DNA from: Annulohypoxylon bovei var. microspora
Lineage: Eukaryota > Ascomycota > Sordariomycetes > Xylariales > Hypoxylaceae
Direction of reading: 5' to 3'
NCBI GenBank assembly: GCA_022836615.1
Contig: MU405327.1
Coordinates: forward strand, 7,814 to 71,813
DNA length: 64,000 nucleotides
Both the position numbers and the translations under genes were made by a program. The notes below the pieces were generated by a model. It had not been told where the DNA came from and did not search any database. It was given only the letters and a program-made list of their open reading frames with translations. Position 1 is the first letter of the stretch. Every line of letters begins with the position of its first letter. Below are positions 19,099 to 31,243 of this stretch, piece after piece.

Positions 19099-21121
19099 TT
19101 ACGTTCCCAGAGTCGTTGCGAATATCCAAACAGCAGCACTAAAATACATCATAACTCTTAATTGGGAGGTGTAACCATCGGAAAAACCCTGTCTTACGGC
19201 ATCCCGAGTTGTATCAGGGAGTGTGTTGATATATTGTACGGAGTCAGAGATCTGCTGGATATCAGTTGAGCTGAGTAACCCCGGGAGGTTGGAAGATAGA
19301 TGGTTGTTAAGGATAGTTGAGCTGATAGCCAGTCCTATTGTCCCTCTAAGTACCCTTATTTGAGTGACTGCTCCCATGGCGACGGCTGTCATGCAATATA
19401 TTAGTCTTTGGGATCTGGTAACTTCTGAAGGGACATTTTTATTTTACCCATATCAGCTCGTTTTACTACCATTGGCGTGAATATTAATAAAGAGACGAGG
19501 CTCATTCCGAACCCAAAGCCTATTATGACCTCGTACCCGTACATAGCCTTACCACTGGTGAAACGAACCGAGCTCGCAAGGCCAATGCCAAGCAATTGCA
19601 TAGATGTTCCAAATAGGAGAATGTAAAAGGGGGGGGCTTTAAGTTTTCCTGCAAGCTGTCCAGCTACGGCTGTAGCTATGGGAGAGGCGAGCAGAAGTGG
19701 TAAAAGATGAATACCGGCTTGAAATGCGCTTGCGCCGTCAACAGCTTGGAAACGTTGTGGGATATTAATTATAACGGTCATGAAAGGAGGTCCTGTACAG
19801 AGTCCAATCCTACTACAGGATAAGAGCGCTAAACATACGATCTTTCATCAGTCGAAGAGGGAAGATAGGTTCTTGAGTAGCCGTCGGCCGATCTGCGATC
19901 TTTTCCCACGAGATAAACCCAATGAAAAGCACCCCACCGATTATTACTGTACTTAGAATAGCTGGGCTTTTCCAACTGTATCGAGACCCGGCTTCTTCAA
20001 AGGCGAAAACGATTAGAGCGGATGAGAAAAGTAGAAGAACTGCTCCGAAGATATCAAGTCGGCGAAGTGAGGCGCGCGTTATCTTGGTTCGGAACGTCAA
20101 TCGAATTGTTGGGTTGTCGAGGTTTGGAAAGTGAGTAGGCATGACAAAGGCTATCAGACCAGTTGCTACTACACCAGTGGGGGCACTATACTCTAGTCAG
20201 CCACCTCGGTGTGAAGTTAATAGTACCTAGGTAAGGTGAGCCAACTTCAAGAGGAAAACCCATCGCCAGGAGGAATGGTCGTTAATTGCGCCACCAAGGA
20301 TAGGACCGAGGACCGAACTAAGGACGGAAACCAGAGATGACGGCGATATAGTTACCCCATTTCTCAGGGGGTACTAATTCAGGCTGGATAACCGTCACCA
20401 TAGCATATATTCCAGAGGCGCCCACACCTTGCAACGATCGAAATACAATCCTGTGTAACGTTTAGTGAACATAACTCATCGCTACAATAGAATTGACAGA
20501 CGTACAGTTGAATCATATTCGAGATCGAACCGCACACAATTGAGAAGATGGTGAAGAATGCAATGGCGACTAATATTAATAACTTGCGCCCTAGAATATC
20601 ACTAAATTTGGCATATACGACTAGGAAGCCTAGATATTACGTATCTAGTTAATATCGTACACCCCATACGATTTTCATGTTCGGAATCTTGCCTGTGTAA
20701 GTGATGAGATAGGCGGTAACGACCCAATCTCTTTGCTCAAAGTCTCCTAAAGCATTGGTGATAGATATCAAAGATGTGCTAACTATTGTCGTTTCTAGCA
20801 TCGATAAGAATAGGGAGAGACACAGTCTACGCGCGTGTTAGGCGAGATTTCCTGAACAGACATCGATAGATGATGATATGGATGATAGGGATGATAGGGG
20901 TAGTACGCGAGAGTGAGGACATATAATCTCCATCCTTTCAGATATTCGCGTGGTGGTTCTGCGAGGATATCTTGAGTAATTTGACTACTTGGTTGAATGT
21001 GTTCATGTTGAGGTTCTTTCGAGTTGACCCGTCTAAGCACGACGTCGCCCTCCTCACCATGGTCATTCTCTACGGGCGCGGATGGCATCTCATGTTCTTG
21101 AATTTCGGAAACTGGCGTCAT
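19099..21121 (-). pseudogene. DHA2 (14-TM) drug:H+ antiporter-like MFS gene with two frameshifts
   Basis: Six exons on the minus strand: 20907-21121, 20693-20826, 20506-20629, 20246-20450, 19448-20185 and 19385-19099. Joining restores GWRLYVLTLA-LCLSLFLSMLETT, RDWVVTAYLITYTG, FLVVYAKFSDILGRK, RSLQGVGASGIYAM, GPILGGAINDHSSWRW, NIPQRFQAVDG and RADM-AVAMGAVTQIRVLRG, a typical DHA2 multidrug/toxin exporter. It is broken by a one-base shift near 20330-20340 (frame leaves after NYIAVIS and resumes at SLVSVLSSVLG) and by a second shift near 19808-19820 (after RMFSALIL, resumes before TGPPFMTV). Intron 2 (20630-20692) uses a GC donor (GCAAGA), the only choice keeping frame. Two independent shifts make sequencing error less likely than real decay. 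Confidence 0.8.
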
Positions 21122-21606
21122 GTCTATGGTCTATAGCCTCTAGAAAGAAACGAAACGAAGCTAACAAGACCAACTCAGAGATATATGGTTTGAAAATTGA
21201 CATCCATTTCTTGGTCAAAGGAGAGGCCAGTTTGTATATGCAAGTGTTGCGGCGCAGCGTATTAACCAGCCAGACAGGGATGATTATCTCGCATCTCTAG
21301 AGGTAACATTCTGACTGGTACCGAATGGATTGATATGTCTCACTTTGAAACAAGTTTTTACGACTTCATCTAACATAAATCTGAATGAGCGATTTCATTG
21401 AGAGCTATAGTCGAAGGTCAGCCAAGTTGTCGCAAAATTAGGACGTGTTATCGATTCTCTTGTTGTACTTAAACAATCCAGACTACTTAGCCCTCGTTAC
21501 CTAGTAGATTCAATCAAATAGAATCCTAACTTTAGCCGCATCAATATTCGATTGATAGATCTGAGAGGCTAAGTAGTATGTTGGTTAAGTGAAGTTAAGT
21601 TGAAGG

Positions 21607-21633
21607 CATTTTTAACATTTTTAACATTTTTAA
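21607..21633. repeat. 9-bp tandem repeat (CATTTTTAA x3)
   Basis: Three perfect copies in intergenic sequence downstream of a TACCTACC-type motif region. Simple repeat only. Confidence 0.8.
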
Positions 21634-23170
21634 CATACAGTACCTACCTAACTCCAGTAAAATTATTCCGCGTTTATTACATATTTCAGTAGGTACCTAC
21701 TTAATAATTCGATATGTAATACGGAGCGGCTTCTCAGCCACATCTTTTAGTCGCCACTAGCAGCGAACGCGTTGAGGCTTGCGTGTCATCTAAGCAACAT
21801 CAACACTTCAATGTTCGTATTCTCCACTGGCATAGCCGCAAACTTTTGAATTATTTGTAAAATGTATTGTAATTGATGGTTGCTTCAAAGTTCTAGACTC
21901 AAAAGCGAGACTCATAGCCTATGAACATCATTCAACTTGTATAACAGCCTTAGCTTCATATCTAAATATATCCATAACATCCTTGGGATGGTAAGTTACA
22001 CGGAATTATAGCCCATTGAAAACACCCCTTAAAGATAAGTGATTATGATATCTTATTCATTGCTGACAATCGAGTTTAACAATCTGTCGTTTTATATTCA
22101 ATATGTACGTAACTTAAGTTTCAAATAGCGGATTTCTTTATATGGCTGACCGACTAATGTGAAAATAACATTCTATACTTACTAAGTAGCCAATTAAACT
22201 TATAATAGTAGGTACAGACTGGAGGTATGCAATTGGTATGTTTATCCAATATTCCATAAATTCACTGGACTTAACACGATCACACGCACAAGCCAATATA
22301 AATGTTGATGAGAACCATAGACTTTAGCTTTTAATGGTGGGTCATTATTTACTCCTTGCTGTCCCTGCTGCCCTGGTAGGAAAGAATAAATAGTGTCATT
22401 CATAAATTACAATTACATAGATGACGGACCTGAGCAGCTGAGATGGTAATTTACTTTGAATCAGCCCCTGAGTTGCTCCGCCACGATCCGCTATCAAAGG
22501 TTATTAGATTAAATGCGTGGATTGGTTGAGATATTACCCATGTATCGCAATAACTCACTTAGTTCTTTGTCCTCTTCGATATCTTCTCGTATATGCTACT
22601 CAACTAACATAGAAATCTATTGACGTAAGTTCGTATTTGACCGACTTGGTATGTGTAGCTTAGCAAGTTTACAAGTTGGATATTCAATACATACATATGC
22701 CTACTAGGTACAGTACCTAGTTACTCATACGTAGATAAATTCAAAAAGAGCATTCGATCAAAGATGAGACCCACAACGGGTTGGGCGGAAGTGTCTTAAT
22801 TCTGGAAACCGCGCATGTGCTACCCCGCCTTTGCATGTACTTGGGAATCTTTATCGCACCTAAAATAGGGAAAATAGGGGGCTCAAACTTCAATAAGTGC
22901 CCAGTAAGACACACCCCTAACCTTCGTCCCTAGCACCTGGGGAATTTCCAACACGTCTACCACGCCCACAGCACGTCGTATCAGCCGCCTGTGATACACT
23001 GATACCTTGGTACCTAGGCACGCTAAAGATCCGCCCCCGATAGTCCGCGGTCGCCAGACCCCCCCATGAACCGAAACATTGACCTTGCCAACCTCAGGTC
23101 TTTGACCTTTTTCTTCTAATTGATTGATGATCAACCCGACTCAAACCCATCCTAGGTAGAAAATCGACAT

Positions 23171-23252
23171 CATTGCTTCTTCTTCCTCAGCCACCTTCTT
23201 CGCGTCCTTCCTTTTTCTTTTTTTTTCTTCTTTCCTTCTATTTTCCGTCCGC
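23171..23252 (+). promoter_or_regulatory. pyrimidine-rich promoter tract upstream of the YPK-type kinase
   Basis: A long CT-rich stretch (about 23171-23252) precedes the kinase start by roughly 190 nt. CT tracts just upstream of transcription starts are common in filamentous fungal promoters. Assignment is by position and composition only. Confidence 0.35.
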
Positions 23253-23437
23253 CCACATCTATCTCCAGTAGTATCGCGACACCGATAAGAAACGTCTATT
23301 TGATACCAGCCAACATATCGTCTCCTCTTTTTGACAACCTTTGGTCGTGTTTACCAACCTTAGGTTTTTGCGACCTTCACCGACTTCCTAACAACAGACG
23401 CCATCTTAACCACCCGTTATAGGGGCTCTGTTGGAAA

Positions 23438-25653
23438 ATGTCGTGGAAGCTCACCAAGAGTAAGTGTTTAACCCAACCAATTCGACCATTGACAAATCGG
23501 TATTCATGTGCTCCCCGCTGCGAGGACGAGAGAGGCAACTAACTACCATCACCTGTCTACCTCTATTTGTCTACCTGTCTACCTACCTACCTACCTACTC
23601 TATAATTAGGAATGGTTTCACTAATGCGCTGCTTCGTTAGAGTTAAAGGAAACCCATTTGGGTCCTCTTACCAATACTTTCTCGCGAAATCCTTCTACGT
23701 CTACCATTACAGAAAAGGATGAGAAGTCTCCCATTCCCACCTCTGCCACTCCTACTCCCAGCGACAATGCAATCGGTTCGTACCCCCTGCAATATTCTTT
23801 GGGAAGCTCTTATTTACACGTTTTTCCCTATAGCCGCTTCGGAACACATGGTTCAAGAGCCCGTTGTTAAGCCTCCGAAACCCGGCATCCTTGTAGTTAC
23901 GCTTCACGAGGGCCAGAACTTCGCACTTCCCGAACAACATCGTAACGCCTTCTCCCAGCATGGCCAGGGCTCCATGTCGACGGGGAACGCCCTGACTGTT
24001 GGCTCCGTGCGACCAGGGTCTTCCCAGCGGACGGTAGCAGGTTCGTATATGAACGGCAGGCCTCAAACCTCTGCGGGCGGTTTCACCGGTATACCCTCCA
24101 ACCACGGTCGAATTTCTAGCAAATATTTGCCGTATGCCCTTCTGGATTTCGATAAGGTGCAAGTTTTTGTGAACTCGGTCTCGGGCAACCCAGAGAACCC
24201 TCTCTGGGCTGGCGATAACACCCAATACAAGTTCGATGTGTCTCGAGTGACGGAGTTGAACGTACATTTATACATGCGCAATCCCACCGCGCCCCCAGGT
24301 TCCGGACGAAGCCAGGATATCTTCCTAGGTGTTGTTCGAATTAACCCTAGGTTCGAGGAGAAGCGTACTTTTGTCGAGGATCCCAAGGCTAGTAAGAAAG
24401 ATCGTGAGAAGGCTGTCGCAGAGTTCAACAGCCGGGAGCGGGAGTTAGGTCTTAGCGGTATGGAATGGGTTGACGTGCAGTACGGCTCTGGCAAACTCAA
24501 GATCGGTGTGGAGTACGTCGAGAACCGTGCCGGCAAGCTAAAGATCGAGGACTTCGAGCTGCTCAAGGTAGTCGGCAAGGGCAGTTTCGGCAAGGTTATG
24601 CAGGTCCGCAAGAAAGATACCAGCCGGATTTACGCACTCAAGACGATTCGCAAGGCACACATCATCTCCAGATCTGAGGTCGCCCACACCCTAGCCGAGA
24701 GATCTGTGCTGGCACAGATCAACAACCCCTTTATCGTGCCCCTGAAATTTACCTTCCAGTCTCCCGAGAAGCTCTACTTCGTATTGGCCTTCGTCAACGG
24801 CGGCGAATTGTTCCACCACCTCCAAAAAGAACAGCGATTCGACGTCAACCGAGCGCGATTCTACACCGCCGAACTCCTCTGTGCCCTGGAATGTTTACAC
24901 GGTTTCAATGTCATCTACCGAGATCTGAAGCCCGAGAACATCCTTCTCGATTACCAAGGTCACATTGCGCTTTGTGATTTCGGTCTTTGCAAATTGGACA
25001 TGAAGGATGAGGACCGAACGAACACGTTCTGCGGTACGCCCGAGTATCTGGCTCCAGAACTTCTCATGGGCAAGGGTTACAACAAGACGGTGGACTGGTG
25101 GACCTTAGGGGTTCTCCTCTACGAAATGCTTACGGGTCTTCCGCCTTTCTACGACGAGAATACTAACGAGATGTATCGGAAGATTTTGTCAGAGCCGTTG
25201 CATTTTCCTAGCGCGGACGTTGTCCCCCCCGCCGCTAAGGACCTGCTCTCGAAGCTGCTGAACCGCAATCCCGAGGAGCGATTGGGAGCTGCAGGCAGCG
25301 CCGAGATTAAGGCCCACCCGTTCTTCCACGCCATAGATTGGAGGAAGTTGTTGCAACGGAAGTACGAGCCTACTTTCAAGCCCAGTGTGGTAAGTGTTCT
25401 TAGTACCCGTATCTCGTAACCTCGACTACCGCTAACCTATACTTAGGCCGACGCTCTTGATACCAAGAATTTTGACCCAGAGTTTACATCGGAAGCCCCA
25501 CAAGACTCGTATGTAGAGGGTCCGGTGTTGTCAGAAACAATGCAGAACCAATTTGCGGGTTTCAGTTACAACAGACCAATCGCCGGACTAGGTGATGCCG
25601 GTGGTAGTGTTAAGGACCCTTCATTCGTTGGCAGCATCCAGGATCGGCGATAA
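23438..25653 (+). CDS. ypkA: AGC-family protein kinase, YPK1/YpkA type
   Basis: Exons 23438-23459, 23641-23775, 23834-25389 and 25447-25653 give 639 residues. The first exon is only 22 nt (MSWKLTK). Phases 1, 1 and 0 agree. An N-terminal C2-like region (about 66-285) precedes the kinase domain. Seen are the glycine loop GKGSFGKV from Gly300, Lys322 in YALK, the RDLKPEN loop with Asp416, DFG with Asp434, the activation loop NTFCGTPEY with Thr450 (PDK1 site), and the C-terminal hydrophobic motif FAGFSY with Ser611 (TORC2-type site). YPK kinases act below TORC2 and control sphingolipid synthesis, flippases and membrane stress. Length and tail match fungal YPK1 rather than SCH9. The ceramide synthases in this window are plausible substrates. 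Confidence 0.93.
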
Positions 25654-26922
25654 ACTAAGAAAACGAGGCGCATGTAAAGGGGTTTACGATTACAAGATTG
25701 GAAGACTTGAAGATGCCTAGAGGTGAAGTGAGGCTGGAAGAATAGGGGGGATACACCTGGTGTGGCTGGAGATGCACATTACCTACTAGGCTATGAAGTA
25801 CAACTGCGGAGTGTCATGTGTTGTGTTGTGTTGCTTTGCTTTGCGTTACGGTTGCGACTCGTTTACCGGACTTTGGACCAACACAGGAAGCACTTTCATA
25901 TGGAGTTTGGCATGAATTGTTGACGATGCCTCCGAGTTTGCGCTTTCGGGGATCTCAAAAGGAGAGACAACCGCCCTGTAGATAAAGAAGATGAAGGCAA
26001 GGAAAAGAGACAGATGCCTTTGCTGAACTGAATATCTGTAGTGTTTGTTATTTTGTGAGTGAAACTGCGTAACACTTGAGAATTTCCTACTTCTCAAGAT
26101 ATTCGGTTTCTTCTTTGAAGCCGAAGATTACTACGTAAATCCCGTCTCCAGATCATGGTTGTTGAGCGAAATAAAATTTAGGTACCAGTATACTACCTAT
26201 GTAATATCCTCGTTTAAAAAGACTGTTGATGAGTCAGCTATCGGGAACGTGTAGTTACACTAAATAGTAGACGCCAATGGGAGCTACGCTGCATGGTTGC
26301 ATGGATGCATGGGTGCATGGATTAAGGGCTGAAGGTATCGATGCTCAAACATGAGGTGTCGAGGTACATGTAGATGTACCTAATACCCAGGTTTCTCATA
26401 AAGCATCACGTCACTAGCGCGGGGTAGATGGGAGGGATGAGATGGACATTACTAGGAGGCTAGGAGCTTGCTTGGGAAAGAGGGAGCTTGGAAATGTCGC
26501 TCACTCATCCCAGATGCCTTCCACAATCACCCCACCCTATCTCCTTCCTGAGACATAAAAAAGAAAAACTTCCACTTGAGATTTGATAAATCGACCGTTA
26601 TATATTCAGCCTCATATTCTCCAGCTCTAAAACATAACACAATCCGTCCTCAAGCCGCATAAGCTTCATCTTTGCTTGAGGTAAGTGAAACGCAGTTGTG
26701 ACATCCATGGATATGCTTGTTGCCCCGCTGTCCGCCTTCCGCATTGTCCGGTTCCTTACTCCGGCCGTTATCACGATGTTATAATACACGCATATTATTC
26801 TATTGATTCTTCATTCTTCATTCTATATATTACTCAATAATAAATGCTAATTGCGAATCTATTTGACACAGTACCAGCCTAGTTTAGATTGTTTCTCGAG
26901 TTAGCGAAGACCCCAAGTCAAG
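25654..26922. other. intergenic region
   Basis: About 1.27 kb between the kinase and glucose-6-phosphate isomerase. It contains short simple repeats (TGTGT/TTGCT near 25815-25845 and an 8-bp tandem repeat at 26291-26322). No gene seen. Confidence 0.65.
26291..26322. repeat. 8-bp tandem repeat (GCATGGNT x4)
   Basis: Four imperfect units in the spacer upstream of glucose-6-phosphate isomerase. No further role evident. Confidence 0.75.
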
Positions 26923-28716
26923 ATGCCTCAAGCAGCTTCTCTGCCCACCTGGGCCGCTCTAGAAGACCACTACAAGACCGTGGGTAAGACCTTCGTCTTG
27001 AAGGAAGCCTTCGCATCCGACCCGGATCGATTCGGAAAGTTCAGCAAGACTTTCAAGAATAGCCCCTCCGGCACCGACATACTATTCGACTTCAGTAAAA
27101 ATCTTGTCACCGAAGAGACTATTAAACTTCTATTAAAGCTTGCGGAAGAGGCCGGCCTCGAAAAGAAGCGCGATGCTATGTTTGCGGGTGAGAAGATCAA
27201 CTTCACTGAGCACCGTGCCGTCTACCACACTGCATTACGCAATGTAGGCGGCTGGGATATGAAGGTGGAAGGGCAGGATGTTATGAACGCCAGCGGCGGT
27301 GTCAACGAAGTTCTGCAGCACATGAAGGAGTTCTCCGAGCAGGTTCGGAGTGGGGAGTGTAAGGGATTCACCGGCAAGAAGCTGACTACTATCGTCAACA
27401 TCGGAATTGGTGGTTCGGATCTGTAAGCAAACACACCCGTGGCCCCTGGAGACTTTTACGGCAAGGCGTATCTATTTTCTAACAGCACACCATAGGGGAC
27501 CCGTCATGGTTACTGAAGCCCTGAAGCATTATGGAGCAAAAGACACAACTCTGCATTTTGTCTCGAATATCGACGGCACCCACATGGCCGAGGCCCTCGC
27601 CAATTCTGACCCGGAGACAACTCTATTCCTCGTTGCCTCCAAGACCTTCACCACCGCTGAGACTACCACAAACGCTAACACTGCAAAATCGTGGTTCCTT
27701 GAGAAGACCGGTGGCAAGGGGGAAATCGCCAAACACTTTGTTGCCTTATCCACAAACGAGGCCGAGGTTACCAAATTTGGCATCGATAGCAAGAACATGT
27801 TTGGCTTCGAGAGCTGGGTTGGTGGTCGATATTCAGTCTGGAGTGCCATCGGCCTTAGTGTCGCTTTGTACATCGGCTACGATAACTTCCACAAGTTCTT
27901 GGCTGGTGCCCATGCGATGGATAAGCACTTCCGCGAAACCCCCCTAAAGGACAATATCCCCGTCCTTGGAGGTCTGCTAAGTGTCTGGTATAGCGACTTC
28001 TTTGCTGCACAGACGCATCTAGTTGCTCCGTAAGTTATCCGGATCAATACGTTTAAGGAGATAGTGGTCATTTTTTAACGTAATATAGCTTCGACCAATA
28101 TCTGCACCGCTTCCCCGCCTACCTCCAACAACTTTCGATGGAATCTAACGGCAAGACTATCACATCTGACGGCACGCCTGCGAAGTACACCACTGGACCC
28201 ATCGTCTTCGGCGAACCTTGCACCAATGCTCAGCACTCATTCTTCCAGCTCGTACATCAAGGTACCAAGCTGATCCCCACTGATTTCATCCTCGCCGCCA
28301 AGTCCCACAACCCCATCTCCGGCAACCTACACCAGAAGATGTTGGCATCTAACTACTTCGCCCAAGCCGAAGCACTCATGATTGGAAAGACGGCCGACCA
28401 AGTCAAGAGCGAGGGCACCCCCGACGAGCTCGTACCCCACAAGGTGTTCCTGGGCAACCGGCCGACCACCAGCATCCTAGTTAGTGACGTGATCGGACCT
28501 GCTGAGCTAGGCGCTTTGATTGTCTACTACGAGCACCTCACATTTACCGAGGGAGCAATCTGGGATATTAACTCGTTCGATCAGTGGGGTGTCGAACTAG
28601 GTAAGGTGCTCGCTAAGAAGATTCTCCAGGAGTTAGACGAGCCAGGGAGCGGCGAGGGCCACGATGCTAGCACAGGCAGCCTAATCGGTGCTTTCAAAAA
28701 GTTCTCCAGCATCTGA
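26923..28716 (+). CDS. pgi1: glucose-6-phosphate isomerase
   Basis: Exons 26923-27422, 27496-28029 and 28089-28716 give 553 residues, the usual fungal length. Phases 2 and 2 agree, and the joins restore IGIGGSDL-GPVMV and HLVAP-FDQYLHRFPAYLQQ. The enzyme interconverts glucose 6-phosphate and fructose 6-phosphate in the cytosol, linking glycolysis, the pentose phosphate pathway and cell-wall precursors. Family signatures are clear: VNIGIGGSDLGP, ASKTFTTAETTTNA, the FGFESWVGGRYSVWSAIGLS sugar-phosphate block, and HQGTKLIPTDFI. The C-terminus ends in a normal family tail. Downstream, mannitol-1-phosphate dehydrogenase uses its product fructose 6-phosphate, though 7.5 kb away. Confidence 0.97.
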
Positions 28717-29866
28717 AGGTTAGAAACGACTCGGCGACCCGTAAAACAATCGAGGCTCTGAGTCGTTATTAGTAGAGATGTGGCATGTTAGGTATGACGT
28801 GTTCAGGCAATTTGCAGAGACGGGTCTGAGACTGCCTCGTAGGTCCTCTAAGTCACTTGGAAGAATATTAGAATAAGTAATAAATACGATTTAGAAATAT
28901 CTCGGTGTTTCGATTAGTAACAAGATGCATTAACCTTATGCCTAGTCACAACGGTGATCCTTCTTCCTAAACAGGCAATTAACACGAATTCTTATAGGCT
29001 GATAGTAAGGGGCGATTAAGAGCTTCTCGTACTTTGAAGCTACGTGGGTATTCCACTTCGGCTTCATAAATATGCAAGAATTGATCCCCTCGAATTCGAT
29101 AATGGTAAGGTATACTTGTTTTTAGTTATTCTATCCTACTTACCTAGGTACTTACATAACTTCGTTCGCCTTAATAGTAGTCATCTCAGAAATAATAGTT
29201 TCGGGAATTTATTCATGATGTCTAGGTACATAATATTGAGGAAATGAACCTTATACTAAAATGAAAAGATAAAGAGAAAAGTGTCGGGCAGCATATTCTA
29301 TCTTACTAAGCTACGACAACCCCTTTAGACAATCCAAGGTTTAACAGAACCCCTAGTAGTTCTAGCAAGCATCACAGTTGATTTATTCGTTTTATACAAT
29401 ACTGACATAGCTGAAATAGTCCGTTCCGGTATCAATAAGAGGCTAGAAATTCAGTCGTTCTACCCGTCAATTTGCTGGTCACGTTTTGCAACAATTCCTT
29501 ACCTGCTTATGTGCCTACCTACCTACTTGATGTCTGGCTTAATGATACCTAGTATTATCATTAATTATAACCTAGAGTATCCAGCAGCAAAGTCCGACTT
29601 CGGCCGGATATATATAAGTAGGTAGTGTTGACTTTTTATGTGGTGGTTGTTTTGTTACTTAATCCGAATCCGAGGCTTAAGCCGAAAGAACCCCTAGCCC
29701 TTGTCATTCACAGTAACATCCAGCGGAGATACTATATATTGATATACTCCGTTATAATTGCCTGTTATTGTGTGGTTGTTATTTTGCTTTTGCCCACTCT
29801 ATCGTTAAACCCAACTTCCGATCGATTTCCCTAGCCGTCACCCGTCACAATTATGGTAGTTAGAAT
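28717..29866. other. intergenic region
   Basis: About 1.15 kb between two plus-strand genes. AT-rich with CTACCTACCTAC motifs around 29510-29530. No gene seen. Confidence 0.6.
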
Positions 29867-31243
29867 ATGACAAAATCTAGTCAGTCCGACATAACTCTTG
29901 AGAACGGGACAGTTCCGAGCGATGAAAGTTTAAATAAGAATGAAGAAAAAGTAGAATTCAATGAAGTCATTGTTTTGGATGAGGATGTCCCACCGGATGG
30001 GGGTTTAGAAGCATGGCTTCAGGTCGTCGGGTCTTATTCGCTTTACTTCAACACCTGGTACGAGTGTGAATGACGGACGCCCAGTTAAGCTTCAGGCGGC
30101 TAACTTTAGTTTAGGGGAACGATCAATACGTTTGGCGTGTATCAGACGTATTACGAAAATGAACTGCTTCAGCATATGTCGCCATCCGCCATATCGTGGA
30201 TCGGTTCGCTCCAATCCTTCTTGCTCTTAGCCGTCGGGGTAGTCAGCGGTCCCCTATATGATGCTGGCTATCTACGACTTCTTCTCTGCTTCGGCCTAGT
30301 ATTGGTCACGCTTGGTATGATGATGACTAGCCTTTGTACGGAATACTGGCAAATAATGCTTGCACAAGCTGTATGCGTCGGTATAGGCACGGGGTGTCTG
30401 TATATTCCATCCGTCGCCATCATACCGCAGTATTTCTCTAAACGTAAAGCCCTCGCTATGGGCATCGTAACGTCTGGTAGCAGCTTCGGCGGCGTGATCT
30501 ACGCCCTCATGTTCCAAGGCCTGCTACCCCGTGTCGGTTTTGGCTGGACAACACGTATCATGGGTTTCACCTCCTTTGCTACAATATCGATATCCTTCCT
30601 TGTATTACGCAGGCGAACTGCCGCGGTGGAAATACGATCGTTACTCGATATGCAAGCATTCCATGACCGGCCGTACGTTATCTACTGCTTTGGAATTTCC
30701 TTGAGCTACCTCGCGTTCTTCGTACCCATCTTCTACCTCCAAACCTATGCGCTCTCGCACGGCCTAGAGGGCCAGACCGTTGCCTTATATCTAGTCGCCA
30801 TACTCAACGCTGCGTCCGTCTTAGGCAGATTAACACCGTCCCTCATAGCGAATCGGATCGGCCCTATTCACACTTTTTTCATCAGCATTATTCTAGCGGG
30901 TGTGACAGCGTTTGGTTGGATCAATACAAATTCAGGGGCTGGTAATATTGCATTCGCTGCCTTCTTCGGCTTCTTCACCGGCGGCATCGTGGCCCTGCCG
31001 GCTGTCGTGCTTACCTCATTCACCCCTGATCTGAGCCGCCTAGGCACTCGGCTAGGCATGTCCTCGGTGTTAAATGGCGTGGCTTCGTTGATTGGAGCCC
31101 CTATTGCAGGGGCCATACTAGGTGCCACGGGGAATTATCTTGGCATCCAGCTCTTCGCTGGGTTTCTCTTCATGGCAACGGCCATGTTCATTGCGATATT
31201 GCGCTTTGCGATCACCGGAAATAAATTGGCTATTAAGGCTTGA
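29867..31243 (+). CDS. MFS transporter, monocarboxylate-transporter-like
   Basis: Exons 29867-30057 and 30115-31243 give 439 residues. The intron is 57 nt with GTACGA donor and a CTAAC branch site, phase 2. After a hydrophilic head of about 48 residues comes PPDGGLEAWLQVVGSY, the MCT-family opening motif, then GTINTFGVYQTYYEN and about 12 membrane helices with AISWIGSLQSFLLL, GSSFGGVIYALMFQ and RLTPSLIANRIGP. Fungal members sit in the plasma membrane and import or export carboxylates or secondary metabolites. The substrate cannot be predicted. The frame is intact and full length, unlike the two other MFS genes in this window. Confidence 0.88.

Larger units (their letters stand above)
21122..23437. 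other. long intergenic region, AT-rich
   Basis: About 2.3 kb between the broken DHA2 gene and the YPK-type kinase. AT-rich to about 22.8 kb, then more GC-rich with a pyrimidine-rich tract before the kinase. No gene with recognisable product. The 9-bp unit CATTTTTAA occurs three times at 21607-21633. Confidence 0.65.
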
